A stretch of DNA of 64,000 bases. Origin: DATARH01 sp963712835 (lineage in GTDB: Bacteria; Pseudomonadota; Alphaproteobacteria; ATCC43930; CGMCC-115725). Both the position numbers and the translations under genes were made by a program. The notes under the pieces are model-generated. The model saw only the letters and a list, made by a program, of their open reading frames with translations. It ran no database searches and was not told the origin of the DNA. Where the stretch lies: NCBI GenBank assembly GCA_963712835.1, contig CAVQJJ010000005.1:434001-498000 (forward strand), given 5' to 3'. Each line of letters starts with the position of its first letter. Position 1 is the stretch's first letter. Below, piece after piece: positions 7,814-16,592 of the stretch.

Positions 7814-8680
7814 ATGAAATGGCGGGTCGGCGACGTGACAATCACCAAGATCGTCGAGATGGAGGTAACCGGCGGCAGCCGGTTCATCCTGCCGCAGGCG
7901 ACCTATGAGGAAATCCTGCCGATCACCTGGCTGCAGCCGCATTTCGCCGACGAGCGCGGCCGGCTCAAGATGAGCATCCACGCGCTGGTCATCGAGGCGC
8001 CGGGCGGCGGCACGGACGGGCAGCGCATCGTCGTCGACACCTGCCTCGGCAACGACAAGGAAGGGCGCCGCATCCCGACATGGAACAACCTCAACCTACC
8101 GTTCCTCAAGGATTTGCAGAGCGCCGGTTTCGCGCGCGAATCCATCGACACCGTGCTGTGCACGCACCTCCATGTCGATCATGTCGGCTGGAACACGATG
8201 CTGGTCGACGGCAAATGGGTGCCGACGTTTCCGAAGGCGCGATATCTGATGGGCCGGGTCGAGTTTGCGCATTGGCGTGCGAATCATGAGCGCCCAGATA
8301 TGGAGGCGGTCTTCGCCGACTCAGTGAAGCCGGTACACGATGCCGGCCTCGTCGACCTCGTCGAGACCGACCACCGCATCACCAACGAGATCAGCCTGAT
8401 CCCGACCGTCGGCCACACCCCTGGCCATGTCAGCGTCGTCATCAAGTCGCGCGGCGAGGAGGCGCTGATCACCGGCGATTTCATGCACCACCCCTGCCAG
8501 ATCGCGCACCCCGAATGGTCGTCCGCCGCCGACAGCGACCCCGACATGGCGCATCGCACCCGCGACCGCATGCTCGCCGAACTTTCGAGCCGGCCGGTGC
8601 TGGTGATCGGCACGCATTTCGCCGGCGCCACCGCCGGCCGCATCGTCAAGGACGGCGACGCGTACCGGATGGATGTTTGA
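7814..8680 (+). CDS. Metallo-beta-lactamase-fold hydrolase
   Basis: The 288-residue product carries the binuclear-metal motif H118-x-H120-x-D122-H123 (THLHVDHVGW). The third metal ligand His is in GHTPGHVSV, the bridging Asp in TGDFMHHP, and the last His in IGTHFAG. The domain order and long N-terminal region resemble the lactonase/alkylsulfatase-type MBL hydrolases used in quorum quenching and xenobiotic turnover. The physiological substrate is not predictable. No export signal, so it is cytosolic. Divergent from an ArsR regulator that probably controls it; a long inverted repeat lies just downstream. Confidence 0.87.
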   Translation: MKWRVGDVTITKIVEMEVTGGSRFILPQATYEEILPITWLQPHFADERGRLKMSIHALVIEAPGGGTDGQRIVVDTCLGNDKEGRRIPTWNNLNLPFLKDLQSAGFARESIDTVLCTHLHVDHVGWNTMLVDGKWVPTFPKARYLMGRVEFAHWRANHERPDMEAVFADSVKPVHDAGLVDLVETDHRITNEISLIPTVGHTPGHVSVVIKSRGEEALITGDFMHHPCQIAHPEWSSAADSDPDMAHRTRDRMLAELSSRPVLVIGTHFAGATAGRIVKDGDAYRMDV

Positions 8681-8683
8681 AGA

Positions 8684-8876
8684 TCACAATGAGACGGTGA
8701 GGCCGTGAGAAGAACATTTTCACCGCGGAGCACGCTGAGGAAGCGCGGAGAGACACAGAGGATCTTTCTTGCGCGCAAAGTGCGGGCCCCTTTTCTCCGC
8801 AACCTCTGCAAGTACTTTGCGATCTCAGCGGTGAGGTAATGGTTTTTCTTCTCACTGCCTCATCGTCTCGTTGTGA
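8684..8876. repeat. Long inverted repeat (family B) between MBL hydrolase and CoA-transferase genes
   Basis: The left arm starts TCACAATGAGACGGTGAGG at 8684. The right arm ends at 8876 and reads, in complement, TCACAACGAGACGATGAGG. The arms extend about 50 bases each with few mismatches and enclose a CG-rich centre containing further symmetry. The element fills nearly the whole 214-base gap. It has no open frame and looks like a non-coding palindromic interspersed element. Confidence 0.75.
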
Positions 8877-8894
8877 ATAACAAGGGGAAGCCAG

Positions 8895-10100
8895 GTGAGC
8901 GAACGCATTTTCGACGGGCTCAAGGTTATCGACTGCGCGAGCTTTATCGCCGGGCCGGCGGCGGCGACGGTGATGAGCGATTTCGGCGCCGAGGTCGTCA
9001 AGATCGAGCCGCCCGGCATGGGCGACCCCTATCGCCGGCGCGGCAACCCGGCGCCGAGCCGACCGCCGCTCAACCCCGGCTTCTTTTTCGACGCACGCAA
9101 CAAGAAGAGCCTGGCGCTCGATCTGCGCCGGGAGGCGGGGCGCAACATCCTCTACCGTATGGTTGTGAGCGCCGACGTGTTTATCACCAACTATCCGCCG
9201 CCGGTGCGCGAGCGGCTGAAGATCGCCTATGCCGACCTCGAGCACCTTAACGAGCGGCTGATTTACGCCTCATTCACCGGCTACGGCGAGACCGGCCCCG
9301 AGGCCAGCAAGCCCGGCTTCGACGCGACCGCATGGTGGGCGCGCACCGGCCTGATGGATCTGGTGCGCGCCGGCGAGCACACCACCCCGGCGCGCTCGCT
9401 GCCCGGCATGGGCGACCACCCCTCGGCGATGGGCACCTACGGCGCGATCGTCACCGCGCTCTATCAGCGCGAGAAGACCGGCAAGGGCAATTATGTCGGG
9501 TCTTCCCTGTTAGCCAATGGATTGTGGGCCAATGCCTGCTCGGTGCAGGCGGCGCTGTGCGGCGATGAGGTCCGCCCGCAGCCGCCGCGCGAAGAGGCGC
9601 TGTCCGCGCTGCGCGTGCATTACCAGTGCAAGGATGGGCGCTGGCTCCTGTTGTCGATCGCCGCCGACGAATGGCGTTGGGACAAGTTCAAGACTTGTTT
9701 CGACACGACGATGCTCGACGACCCGCGCTTCGCGGCCGACATTTCACGCAACAAAAATGCCCGTGAGCTGGTCGCCATTCTCGATCAACTGTTTGCCGAG
9801 CACGATCTCGCGCATTGGCGCAAGATTCTGGACGAGGCCGGCATCATCTTCGGCATTGTCGGCCGGGTCGAGGACATCCGTCACGACGAGCAGGCGCTCG
9901 CCGCCGGGTTCCTCAAACCCTATGTTGACGATCCCGACCTCATGACGCTCGACAGCCCGTTCTTCCTCGCCGGCCAGGAGAAAGTGCCGCCGCGCAGCGC
10001 GCCGCGCACCCCCGGCCAGCACAGCGACGAGGTGCTGCGCCAATACGGCTACGGCGACGCCGAAATCGCCGAATTACGCAAAGCGGGGGTGGTGGCATGA
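8895..10100 (+). CDS. CaiB/BaiF family (class III) CoA-transferase
   Basis: A 401-residue class III CoA-transferase. The N-terminal Rossmann-like part LKVIDCASFIAGPAAATVMSD and GAEVVKIEPP are family hallmarks. The KSLALDLR segment and GYGETGPEASKPGFD (placed like the family's catalytic-loop region) follow. Such enzymes move CoA between carboxylic acids by an anhydride/thioester mechanism on an Asp. GTG at 8895 has GGGGA upstream. The stop overlaps the next gene by four bases (ATGA), so the two are translationally coupled and probably act on the same compound. Acid substrate unknown. Confidence 0.88.
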   Translation: MSERIFDGLKVIDCASFIAGPAAATVMSDFGAEVVKIEPPGMGDPYRRRGNPAPSRPPLNPGFFFDARNKKSLALDLRREAGRNILYRMVVSADVFITNYPPPVRERLKIAYADLEHLNERLIYASFTGYGETGPEASKPGFDATAWWARTGLMDLVRAGEHTTPARSLPGMGDHPSAMGTYGAIVTALYQREKTGKGNYVGSSLLANGLWANACSVQAALCGDEVRPQPPREEALSALRVHYQCKDGRWLLLSIAADEWRWDKFKTCFDTTMLDDPRFAADISRNKNARELVAILDQLFAEHDLAHWRKILDEAGIIFGIVGRVEDIRHDEQALAAGFLKPYVDDPDLMTLDSPFFLAGQEKVPPRSAPRTPGQHSDEVLRQYGYGDAEIAELRKAGVVA

Positions 10101-11401
10101 CGGCCGCGCTGTCCGTTGCTGATCGCCTTGTCGCGCTCCTCGATCATCTCGGGATCGGGCGCGCGCATATCGCGAGCCAGATCCCGGGCGACATGGCGGG
10201 CCTTGCGGCGGCGCATCCCGAGCGGCTCGGCGGCATCGTCTGTGTGACGCCGATCCGTCTCGACCCAGCGCCTTTCGCTGCGGTCGCCGGGCGGATGCTG
10301 CTGATCGCCGGCGAATATGGGCCGACGTTCGAGGTGACGACCCGCGCCATCGCGCGGCTGCCCGGCGCGCAGCATTTCTTCCTCGACGGCTATGAGGCGC
10401 AGGGCTGGGCCGACACCGCGGCCGATCGCCCCCACGAGCTCGTCGAGGCGATGGAGGTCTTCCTGGCTGGCCACGCGGCGGACGCGCCGAAAGCCGTCGG
10501 CGCGGGCGAGCACGCCGGGATCACGTACAATATCGACGGCAGTGGCCCGGCGCTGATCTTGATGCCGTTCTTTCTCGCGGCCTCGCAATGGGCGCCGGCG
10601 CGACCGGAGCTGGCGAAGCACTTCACGACCATCACCGTGGGCGGGCGGCATATCGGCGGCATGGCGATGCTCGAAGACCGCGCGGCGGCGCCGAGCTATC
10701 GCGCGATGTTCCGCGGCCTGGTCGACGCGATGGCGCCGCAGCCGGGCGACCTGATCCTCGATATCGGCTGTGGCGCCGGATCGCTCGACCGCCAGCTGGC
10801 GCACCTCGTGCCCAACAAGATCGTCGCGATCGACCCGAATATCTTTCTCCAGACCGAGGCGGCGGCGCTCGCCGCCTCCGAGCGGCTCGGCGACCGCATC
10901 GAGTTCCGCCCCGGCAACGCCGAGGCCCTCTCCTTCCCCGATGCGACGTTCGGCTGCGTCTTCTCGGTGACGGTGTTCGAGGAATGCGACGCCGACAAGG
11001 CGCTCGCCGAGGCAATCCGCGTCACCAGGCCCGGAGGCAAGATAGCCATCGCGGTGCGGGCGACCGACCTGCCGCAATGGTGGAACCTCGACCTGCCCGA
11101 GGCGATCCTGCGCAAGGTGGTGCCGACACCACGCTCGGTAGGGCCCGGCGGGGTCGCCGATGCCAGCCTCTACCGGCGAATGCGCCGCGCCGGGCTCACC
11201 GACCTTGTCTCATACCCGGCGATGATCACGCTCGACCGGCCCGACGGGCCGATCTGGCGCTACCGCGAAGACCACGTGCTGTCGCTGCTCTCGGTCGACG
11301 AGCTGCCAGTGTGGCATGCGGCGCGCGACAAGGCCGCGGCGGAAGGCACGCTGCTGTGCAGCCACGCGCTGCATTGCTGCATCGGGACGAAGCCGGGATA
11401 G
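10097..11401 (+). CDS. Fusion of degenerate alpha/beta-hydrolase segments with a SAM-dependent methyltransferase
   Basis: The 434-residue protein has an odd layout. Residues 1-130 look like the C-terminal half of an alpha/beta hydrolase, starting at the helix before the nucleophile. The expected GxSxG elbow reads SQIPGD, so the catalytic Ser is missing. Residues 135-205 resemble a hydrolase N-terminal half (ITYNIDGSGPALILMPFFLA, SQWAPARPELAKHF). Residues 210-434 are a class I methyltransferase with LILDIGCGAGSLDRQLA, FRPGNAEALSFPDATF and a typical VTRPGGKIAIAV strand. The methyltransferase part should be active; the rest is probably structural or substrate-binding. It overlaps the upstream CoA-transferase by four bases. 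Substrate unknown. Confidence 0.75.
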   Translation: MTAALSVADRLVALLDHLGIGRAHIASQIPGDMAGLAAAHPERLGGIVCVTPIRLDPAPFAAVAGRMLLIAGEYGPTFEVTTRAIARLPGAQHFFLDGYEAQGWADTAADRPHELVEAMEVFLAGHAADAPKAVGAGEHAGITYNIDGSGPALILMPFFLAASQWAPARPELAKHFTTITVGGRHIGGMAMLEDRAAAPSYRAMFRGLVDAMAPQPGDLILDIGCGAGSLDRQLAHLVPNKIVAIDPNIFLQTEAAALAASERLGDRIEFRPGNAEALSFPDATFGCVFSVTVFEECDADKALAEAIRVTRPGGKIAIAVRATDLPQWWNLDLPEAILRKVVPTPRSVGPGGVADASLYRRMRRAGLTDLVSYPAMITLDRPDGPIWRYREDHVLSLLSVDELPVWHAARDKAAAEGTLLCSHALHCCIGTKPG

Positions 11402-11407
11402 CAGCCC

Positions 11408-12118
11408 CTAATATAACCCGCCGCTGCCGGGGCCGGGCTTGGCAGGCTTGGGCGGCGCCGGTTGGTCGGGCGCCGGCTGATCGGCGTCCGTCGGCAGCAG
11501 CGAGATTGGCGCGGCGGCCGGCGAGCTTGCCGACGCCTCGACATTGTTCGCGGGCTGATCGGGTTTCGGTTTGGCATCTGCCGTGGTCGGCGCGCTCGGC
11601 GACGCCATACTGGCCGCGGCAGTGGCGGCAGGCGGCGACGCCGGAGCCGCGCTCGCCGAGGCGACGCTTGGCGGCGGCACGCTCGCGGGCGCGGCGCTTG
11701 GTAAAGCAGCCGGCTGCAGCGGTGGCGTGGTCATCGCCGCCGGGGCCGGCAATATCGTGGCCGCGTCGTGCGCCGATGGGGTCTGTAGGCCGGACGGCAA
11801 GAGGCCCTGAGTCGGAACGGGCGGCAGCGAAGTCGCCGGCGCGCTTGCCTGGATCGGATGCGGCGTGTCCACCGGTTTCGTTTCGGCGGGTTTTGTTTCG
11901 GAGGAACGCGGCGCAATGATCGCGGTCGCGACCGGCGTCTTTGGCTTGGCGGCGTCCGGCCAACTCGTCGACGGAGACGGCGCGGCCGTATCGTGCGGCG
12001 AGAGATGCGCGATGACGACATTCGCCACCACGCCAACCGCGACCGCATAGAAGAACGCGGCGGCCCGGCTTACGCCGAGCCGGGCGAGCTCTCTGAACAT
12101 GCCGAGGATTATCCCCAT
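11408..12118 (-). CDS. Membrane-anchored Pro/Ala-rich protein
   Basis: A 236-residue protein with one N-terminal transmembrane segment (SRAAAFFYAVAVGVVANVVI, near residues 17-36). A long low-complexity tail of Pro, Ala, Ser and Thr follows, without a folded-domain signature. It would be anchored in the inner membrane with an extended periplasmic tail. The 3' end converges with the methyltransferase gene (6-base gap). The Ala/Pro bias partly reflects the high GC content, but the single coherent signal anchor and clean frame support a real gene. No family recognised. Confidence 0.5.
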   Translation of the reverse strand: MGIILGMFRELARLGVSRAAAFFYAVAVGVVANVVIAHLSPHDTAAPSPSTSWPDAAKPKTPVATAIIAPRSSETKPAETKPVDTPHPIQASAPATSLPPVPTQGLLPSGLQTPSAHDAATILPAPAAMTTPPLQPAALPSAAPASVPPPSVASASAAPASPPAATAAASMASPSAPTTADAKPKPDQPANNVEASASSPAAAPISLLPTDADQPAPDQPAPPKPAKPGPGSGGLY

Positions 12119-12221
12119 CGCCGCCTTACCCCCTCGCGCGACCTCGTCCGACTGCTATTACCGGAGAGCAGCCGCCTGACCAAGTTGATATTCCCGAGAT
12201 TTGGGCAACCGACCGTCTTCG

Positions 12222-12719
12222 TCACCGCCGCACCACACCAAGCGCATGGTGGATCGCCGCTGAGTAAACCGGCGATGGGGCGATTTTGTGGCGAGCAATG
12301 GACGCCTCGGTGAATTTGATGACGTGCTCGTCGCCATTGGCGACGGCTTGATCTACGAGGATGCGCGGGTCGTCATCCCCCGCACCAACGGCATCGACCG
12401 GCGCCGCGCCGCCGAACGCGGCATAGAGGCCACAACCCGCTTGCCAGGCGTAGCGGGCCAGCAAACCGCCGGTCGCCGCGCTGACATGCGGCAGGAGATT
12501 GCCCAGCGCGTGCACCGCGGTCACCGCATGGACGAAGACGATAAAGGTGCGGGTGTCGGTCGCGTTGGCGAGATAGATGCGGGCGCACAATTCGCCGAGC
12601 GTCACGACGGCCGCGTCGAGATCGTTACCGAGATCGGCCGTGTCGATAACCGACGCAAATTCGGGAAACTCAACCAATTTATTGAGCGCGGTCGTGATGT
12701 TGCCGGGCGGGCGCGCCAA
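12222..12719 (-). pseudogene. Questin-oxidase-like C-terminal remnant
   Basis: The frame (165 residues from a TTG) reads like the C-terminal part of the questin oxidase-like family. It has TFIVFVHAVTAVHALGNLLP, then ARYAWQAGCGLYAAFG and the ending NGDEHVIKFTEASIARH followed by PSPVYSAAIHHAL. Family members usually exceed 300 residues. Here the matching frame begins after a TGA near 12793 and has only rare-start options (TTG), with no ribosome binding site seen. The N-terminal two-thirds are absent. I therefore read it as a 5'-truncated remnant, though a short stand-alone protein cannot be excluded. Confidence 0.45.
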
Positions 12720-12812
12720 TAAAAAGCAGTCTTGCGGTAACGGGTGCGGCGGTTCACCGCCGGCCGCTACGGTCGCGCGCCTGGTGACTCAGAGGTATGC
12801 GTCGGTTCGCAG

Positions 12813-14393
12813 CTACAAAGCCCCCGTGCCCGCCGGCGCGCGGCGCATCTGTGATGCCTGCTCATAGGCATAGGCGATGCGCAGCAATGTCGGCTCGGTC
12901 CAGGCGCGGCCGGTAAAGGTTGCGCCCAGGGGAAAATCGGGCGTGTCCTTTCCATCGATCCCAGCGGTGAACCCGGCCGGCACCTGGACGCTCGGATAGC
13001 CGGCCTTGGCGGCGATCGCCGCCCCCGCCGCGCCGGGGAAAAGCACCGCGTCGAGCTTGTGCGCCTCCATATAGGCATCGAGCCCCAGCGTCGCGGCGGC
13101 GCGTATGTCCATCGCCCGGGCCGATCTGTATTCGAGCTCCGAGAGATCGCCCTTCGTCGCGTCGGCAGCGAGGAACAGATCCTGGCTGAAGCGCAGCGCC
13201 TTGTCGGCATGCGCCTGGTTAAAGTCGATCACGTCGGTCATGTCGCGAATTGCGGTGCCCGCGGCCCAATCGCGCAAATAGAGGTTGAGATCGTGCTTCA
13301 TCTCGTAGACGAAAACGACGGGGAGGTAGCCCAGGTCGTATTTGGTCTTGCTTTCGGGGTTGGTGTTGAGCACCGCCATCAGCGTCCCCGGCCCACCCAC
13401 CCAGCCCAGCGCGGAAATATTGGCGCGGACAATCTCGGCTCCAGCCGCTTGCAGCGTTTCGACGACTTGTTTCATGACCGCCGCCGAGCGCGGTGTGAGC
13501 TTGCCGTAATAGACATCGTTGGCCGGGTCATCAGGGTCGCTCGGCAGACCGATCCGCGCGCCCTTGAGTCCGTCCTTGTCGAGGAAGGCGGTGTAGTCGG
13601 CCGGGCGCTTCAAGGCGCGGGTCGCGGGGTCGGCCGGATCGCGCGCCGCCAGCACGTTGAGGAGGGTCGCCGCATCACGCACGGTGCGAGTCAGGGGGCC
13701 GGCGGTATCCTGGCTGTGGGCGATCGGAATGATCCCGGCCCGGCTGATAAGGCCGACAGTCGGCTTGACGGTGACGAGCCCGTTCTGCGACGCCGGGTTC
13801 AACAGTGAACCCGAGGTCTCGGTGCCGATTGCGGCGGCGCATAGCCCGGCTGCGACCGCGACCGCCGAGCCCGATGACGACCCGCCGGGCGAGACGATCG
13901 GCACGAACTTGTCGTCGAGTTCCGGCGCATAGGGGTTTTTCACCTGGCCGCCGAGCGAGCTGTAGCCCGCCGGCATGCCGATCGCGATGAAATTGGCGAA
14001 CTCTGTGAGGTTGGCCTTGCCGAGGATCACAGCGCCCGCCGCGCGCAACCGCTCGACGACCGTCGAATCCTGCTTGGCACGCGCGCCTTCGAGCGCGAGC
14101 GACCCGGCGGTCGTGTGCTGACGATCGCCGGTCGCGCAATTGTCCTTGACGAGGATCGGCACGCCGGCGAGCGGGTATTGCTTCGACGGCTTGTCCTTGT
14201 CGCGCAAGTCGGCGATGGCGAACGCATCGGGGTTTACCTCGCGCACCGCGTTGAGCTGCGGCCCGGCGCGGTCGTACGCCTCAATGCGGGAGAGATAAGC
14301 CTGGGTCAGCGCGGTCGAGGTAGTGTGCCCGTCGAGCAGGGCCTGCCGCACGTCAGATAGGCTCGCGTTCTCGACGCCGATCGTCTCTGCCAT
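12813..14393 (-). CDS. Amidase signature family hydrolase
   Basis: About 526 residues with the complete amidase signature. The catalytic Lys is in GVPILVKDN, the cis-Ser loop in SPGGSSSGSAVAVAAGL, and the nucleophilic Ser region in GTETSGSLLNPASQNG. The length is typical of Asp/Glu-tRNA amidotransferase A-like amidases that hydrolyse small amides. No clear signal peptide. The ATG at 14393 has GGGG upstream and is preferred; another ATG lies at 14414. It lies directly downstream of two NodB-fold deacetylase genes on the same strand, suggesting one amide or N-acyl catabolic unit. Substrate unknown. Confidence 0.87.
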   Translation of the reverse strand: MAETIGVENASLSDVRQALLDGHTTSTALTQAYLSRIEAYDRAGPQLNAVREVNPDAFAIADLRDKDKPSKQYPLAGVPILVKDNCATGDRQHTTAGSLALEGARAKQDSTVVERLRAAGAVILGKANLTEFANFIAIGMPAGYSSLGGQVKNPYAPELDDKFVPIVSPGGSSSGSAVAVAAGLCAAAIGTETSGSLLNPASQNGLVTVKPTVGLISRAGIIPIAHSQDTAGPLTRTVRDAATLLNVLAARDPADPATRALKRPADYTAFLDKDGLKGARIGLPSDPDDPANDVYYGKLTPRSAAVMKQVVETLQAAGAEIVRANISALGWVGGPGTLMAVLNTNPESKTKYDLGYLPVVFVYEMKHDLNLYLRDWAAGTAIRDMTDVIDFNQAHADKALRFSQDLFLAADATKGDLSELEYRSARAMDIRAAATLGLDAYMEAHKLDAVLFPGAAGAAIAAKAGYPSVQVPAGFTAGIDGKDTPDFPLGATFTGRAWTEPTLLRIAYAYEQASQMRRAPAGTGAL

Positions 14394-14463
14394 GGCCCCT
14401 GTTGTCCCCATCATGCCGAACGCGGTTGCCCGAGCGCGAAGTCGCGCCGGGTAAGGCCGCCGG

Positions 14464-15331
14464 TCACTGACCGAGATACCAGTCCAGTATCTGCTCGCCG
14501 GTCCAGCACACGACGTCCGCCTGGCCGCTTATATGCGCGAGCGCGTTGCGGAAATATTTGAGCCGGTGCGGCGCGCCCATGATGTAGGGGTGAACGACCA
14601 GCGCCATGACCCGCACCGAGTTCGCGCGCATCCCGGTAAAGCTGCTCGAACTGGTCGATCGCCCGGTCGAAATATTCCGACGCCTTGTGATGTTGGATCA
14701 GCATCATGGCGACGTCGTTGCATTCCTGCGTGTAGGGCAGATTAACGATGCTCTTGCCGCCGCGCGTCTTGAGCCGCACCGGCTGGTCGTCGAGCACCCA
14801 ATCGCAGACATAGTCGTAACCCGCCTCGGCGAGTAGGTCGGGCGTTTCCCAGGTCTCGGTGAGGCCAGGGCCGAGCCAGCCGCGCGGATTCTTGCCGGTG
14901 ACCGCGCGGATCGCCGCCGAGGTTTTTTCGATGTCGGCCTTCTCGTCGGCGACCTTCTGCATATTCTTCTGGCTGAAGCCGTGGCCGATGAATTCCCAGC
15001 TTCGCTCCTTGGCCGCGTCGACGATCGCGGTGTAGCGGTGGATCGCCGAGCCGTTGATCGCCAGTACCGCCGGCACGCGCAGATCGTCGAACACCTCCAG
15101 CATCCGCCAGAAGCCGACGCGGTTGCCGTATTCGTGCCACGCCCAGTTCGGGATATCCGGCATCGGCGAGCCACCGGCCGGCGGGGTCAGCACGGTGCGC
15201 GGCATGGTCTCGTTGATGTCCCACTCCTCGACATTGACGATGACCCAAAGCGCCAGCCGCGCGCCGCCAGGCAGCATCAGCTTCTTGCGCTGGGAAATCG
15301 GCGAGTAGTCGAGACGTTCCGTGGGGAGCAT
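14464..15331 (-). pseudogene. NodB-fold polysaccharide deacetylase, frameshifted near its 3' end
   Basis: Residues 1-237 match the paralog at 15484 closely: PGGARLALWVIVNVEEWDIN, WHEYGNRVGFWRML, GHGFSQKNMQ, GWLGPGLTETWETPDLLAEA. After YRDAR the reading frame turns into unrelated sequence running on to 14411. Shifting by one base at about 14620-14629 (a GCGCGC run) restores VRVMALVVHPYIMGAPHRLK and a tail ending DWYLGQ at 14464. This matches the HPYISGQPHRIK tail of the paralog. So the gene carries a one-base insertion (or two-base deletion), or the assembly has an error there. If real, the enzyme loses its conserved C-terminal His motif. The family removes N-acyl groups or opens cyclic ureides (PuuE-type). 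Confidence 0.75.
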
Positions 15332-15353
15332 GGGTTTCCTATCGCTGCGATTC

Positions 15354-15480
15354 CGTCATTGCGTCCTTCGAGACGGCGGCTCCGCAGCCTCCTCAGGATG
15401 ACGGAAGTTATTGGATGGCATCAAGAAAAAGCCGTCATCCTGAGGAGCCCCACGAAGTGGGCGTCTCGAAGGACGCACAG
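15354..15480. repeat. Interspersed palindromic repeat, family C
   Basis: The left arm 15361-15404 (GCGTCCTTCGAGACGGCGGC...) and right arm 15432-15476 (...GGGCGTCTCGAAGGACGC) are long inverted repeats with the core CTCAGGATGACGG / CCGTCATCCTGAG. This is the well-known type of element between genes in Bradyrhizobium and relatives. It separates the two tandem deacetylase genes and could act as a transcript-end or stabilising hairpin. Confidence 0.8.
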
Positions 15481-15483
15481 CCG

Positions 15484-16356
15484 TCATCCCGCCTTCGCCA
15501 GGTCGTACCACTCCAGTATCTCCACCCCGTTCCAGTGCAGCACGCCGTCGTGCTTGGCGATATGGTCGTAGACGGCTTCGAGGTATTTGATGCGGTGCGG
15601 CTGGCCCGAGATGTACGGGTGTATGGCGATCGCCATCACCTTGGCTCGGCTCGCGCCCTCCTGGTACAGCCGGTCGAACGTGTCGATGCAGCGTTGGGTG
15701 AAGTATTCCGACTCATGGTGCTGCACGATCATCATCGGGATGTCGTTGAGCTCGACCGTATAGGGCAGCGTCACCAGCGGCCCGTTGGCGGTGGCGATTG
15801 TCGTCGGCTCGTCGTCATAGACCCAGTCGCCGATATATTTGATCCCGGCGGCCGCCAGCAGCTCCGGTGTCTCGTAAGTCTGCGTCAGCCCCGGCCCGAG
15901 CCAGCCGACCGGCTTCGCGCCGGTGAACTTTTCGATCACCCCGATCGCTCGGTCGATCATTGCCTTCTGGTCGTCGATCAGGTGCACCGGCCCTTGCTCG
16001 TAGGCATGGCCCATGAACTCCCAGCCGGCATCGTGGCAGGCCTGGGCGACGCGCGGATAATCCTCGCAAACGCGGGCATTGATCGACACGGTCGGACGGA
16101 TATCGAGCCGCTTGAACAACTCGAAGAAGCGCCACACCCCGACTCGCATCCCGTACTCATGCCACGACCAGTTCGGCACATCGGGCAGCAGCACCTGGCC
16201 GGTCGGCGCCGGCAGCACCTGGCGCGCCATCGGCCGAGAGATGTCCCAGACTTCGAGATTGACGATCGGCCAGACGACGACACGCGCGCCTCCCGGCAGC
16301 TTCAAGGGCGGCCGGTCGACGATCGCCGAATATGGCACGCGCTCACGCGGGATCAC
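15484..16356 (-). CDS. NodB-fold polysaccharide deacetylase family protein (intact paralog)
   Basis: The 290-residue product starts at GTG 16356, chosen because GGAGGAG lies just upstream and because the start then matches the paralogs. It is a carbohydrate esterase 4/NodB-type (beta/alpha) barrel. The conserved blocks are WSWHEYGMRVGVWRFFELF, HAYEQGPVHLIDDQKAM, GWLGPGLTQTYETPELLAAA and the C-terminal IAIHPYISGQPHRIKYLE with the metal or catalytic His. The layout is that of the PuuE/cytosolic group; there is no signal peptide. The group includes allantoinases and N-acyl deacetylases, so a cyclic-amide or N-acyl substrate is more likely than a polymer. Neighbours: frameshifted paralog and amidase downstream. 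Confidence 0.85.
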   Translation of the reverse strand: MIPRERVPYSAIVDRPPLKLPGGARVVVWPIVNLEVWDISRPMARQVLPAPTGQVLLPDVPNWSWHEYGMRVGVWRFFELFKRLDIRPTVSINARVCEDYPRVAQACHDAGWEFMGHAYEQGPVHLIDDQKAMIDRAIGVIEKFTGAKPVGWLGPGLTQTYETPELLAAAGIKYIGDWVYDDEPTTIATANGPLVTLPYTVELNDIPMMIVQHHESEYFTQRCIDTFDRLYQEGASRAKVMAIAIHPYISGQPHRIKYLEAVYDHIAKHDGVLHWNGVEILEWYDLAKAG

Positions 16357-16592
16357 GGTTTGGCTCCTCCCCGACTGCCGCTGGATGCTTGCGCGATCGC
16401 CGCCGCGATGCAATCCCAGCGACGCAACAACCGGCCACGAGCCGCGTTAGCCCTCAATAGCCGGCGGCGGCGGCCACGCGATGCTGCATTGCGGCAATGC
16501 GCCCTAGACGCGGCCGACGGCGTTGACGACGCGCCATGCCAACCACAAGTTAGGCGCAACAGTTCGGGAATACCGTAAGGGGCCGGGGGCCG

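Noticed and set aside
15415..16578. 387-codon plus-strand frame over the deacetylase genes
   Set aside because: Antisense to a conserved NodB-fold gene, with no recognisable motif.
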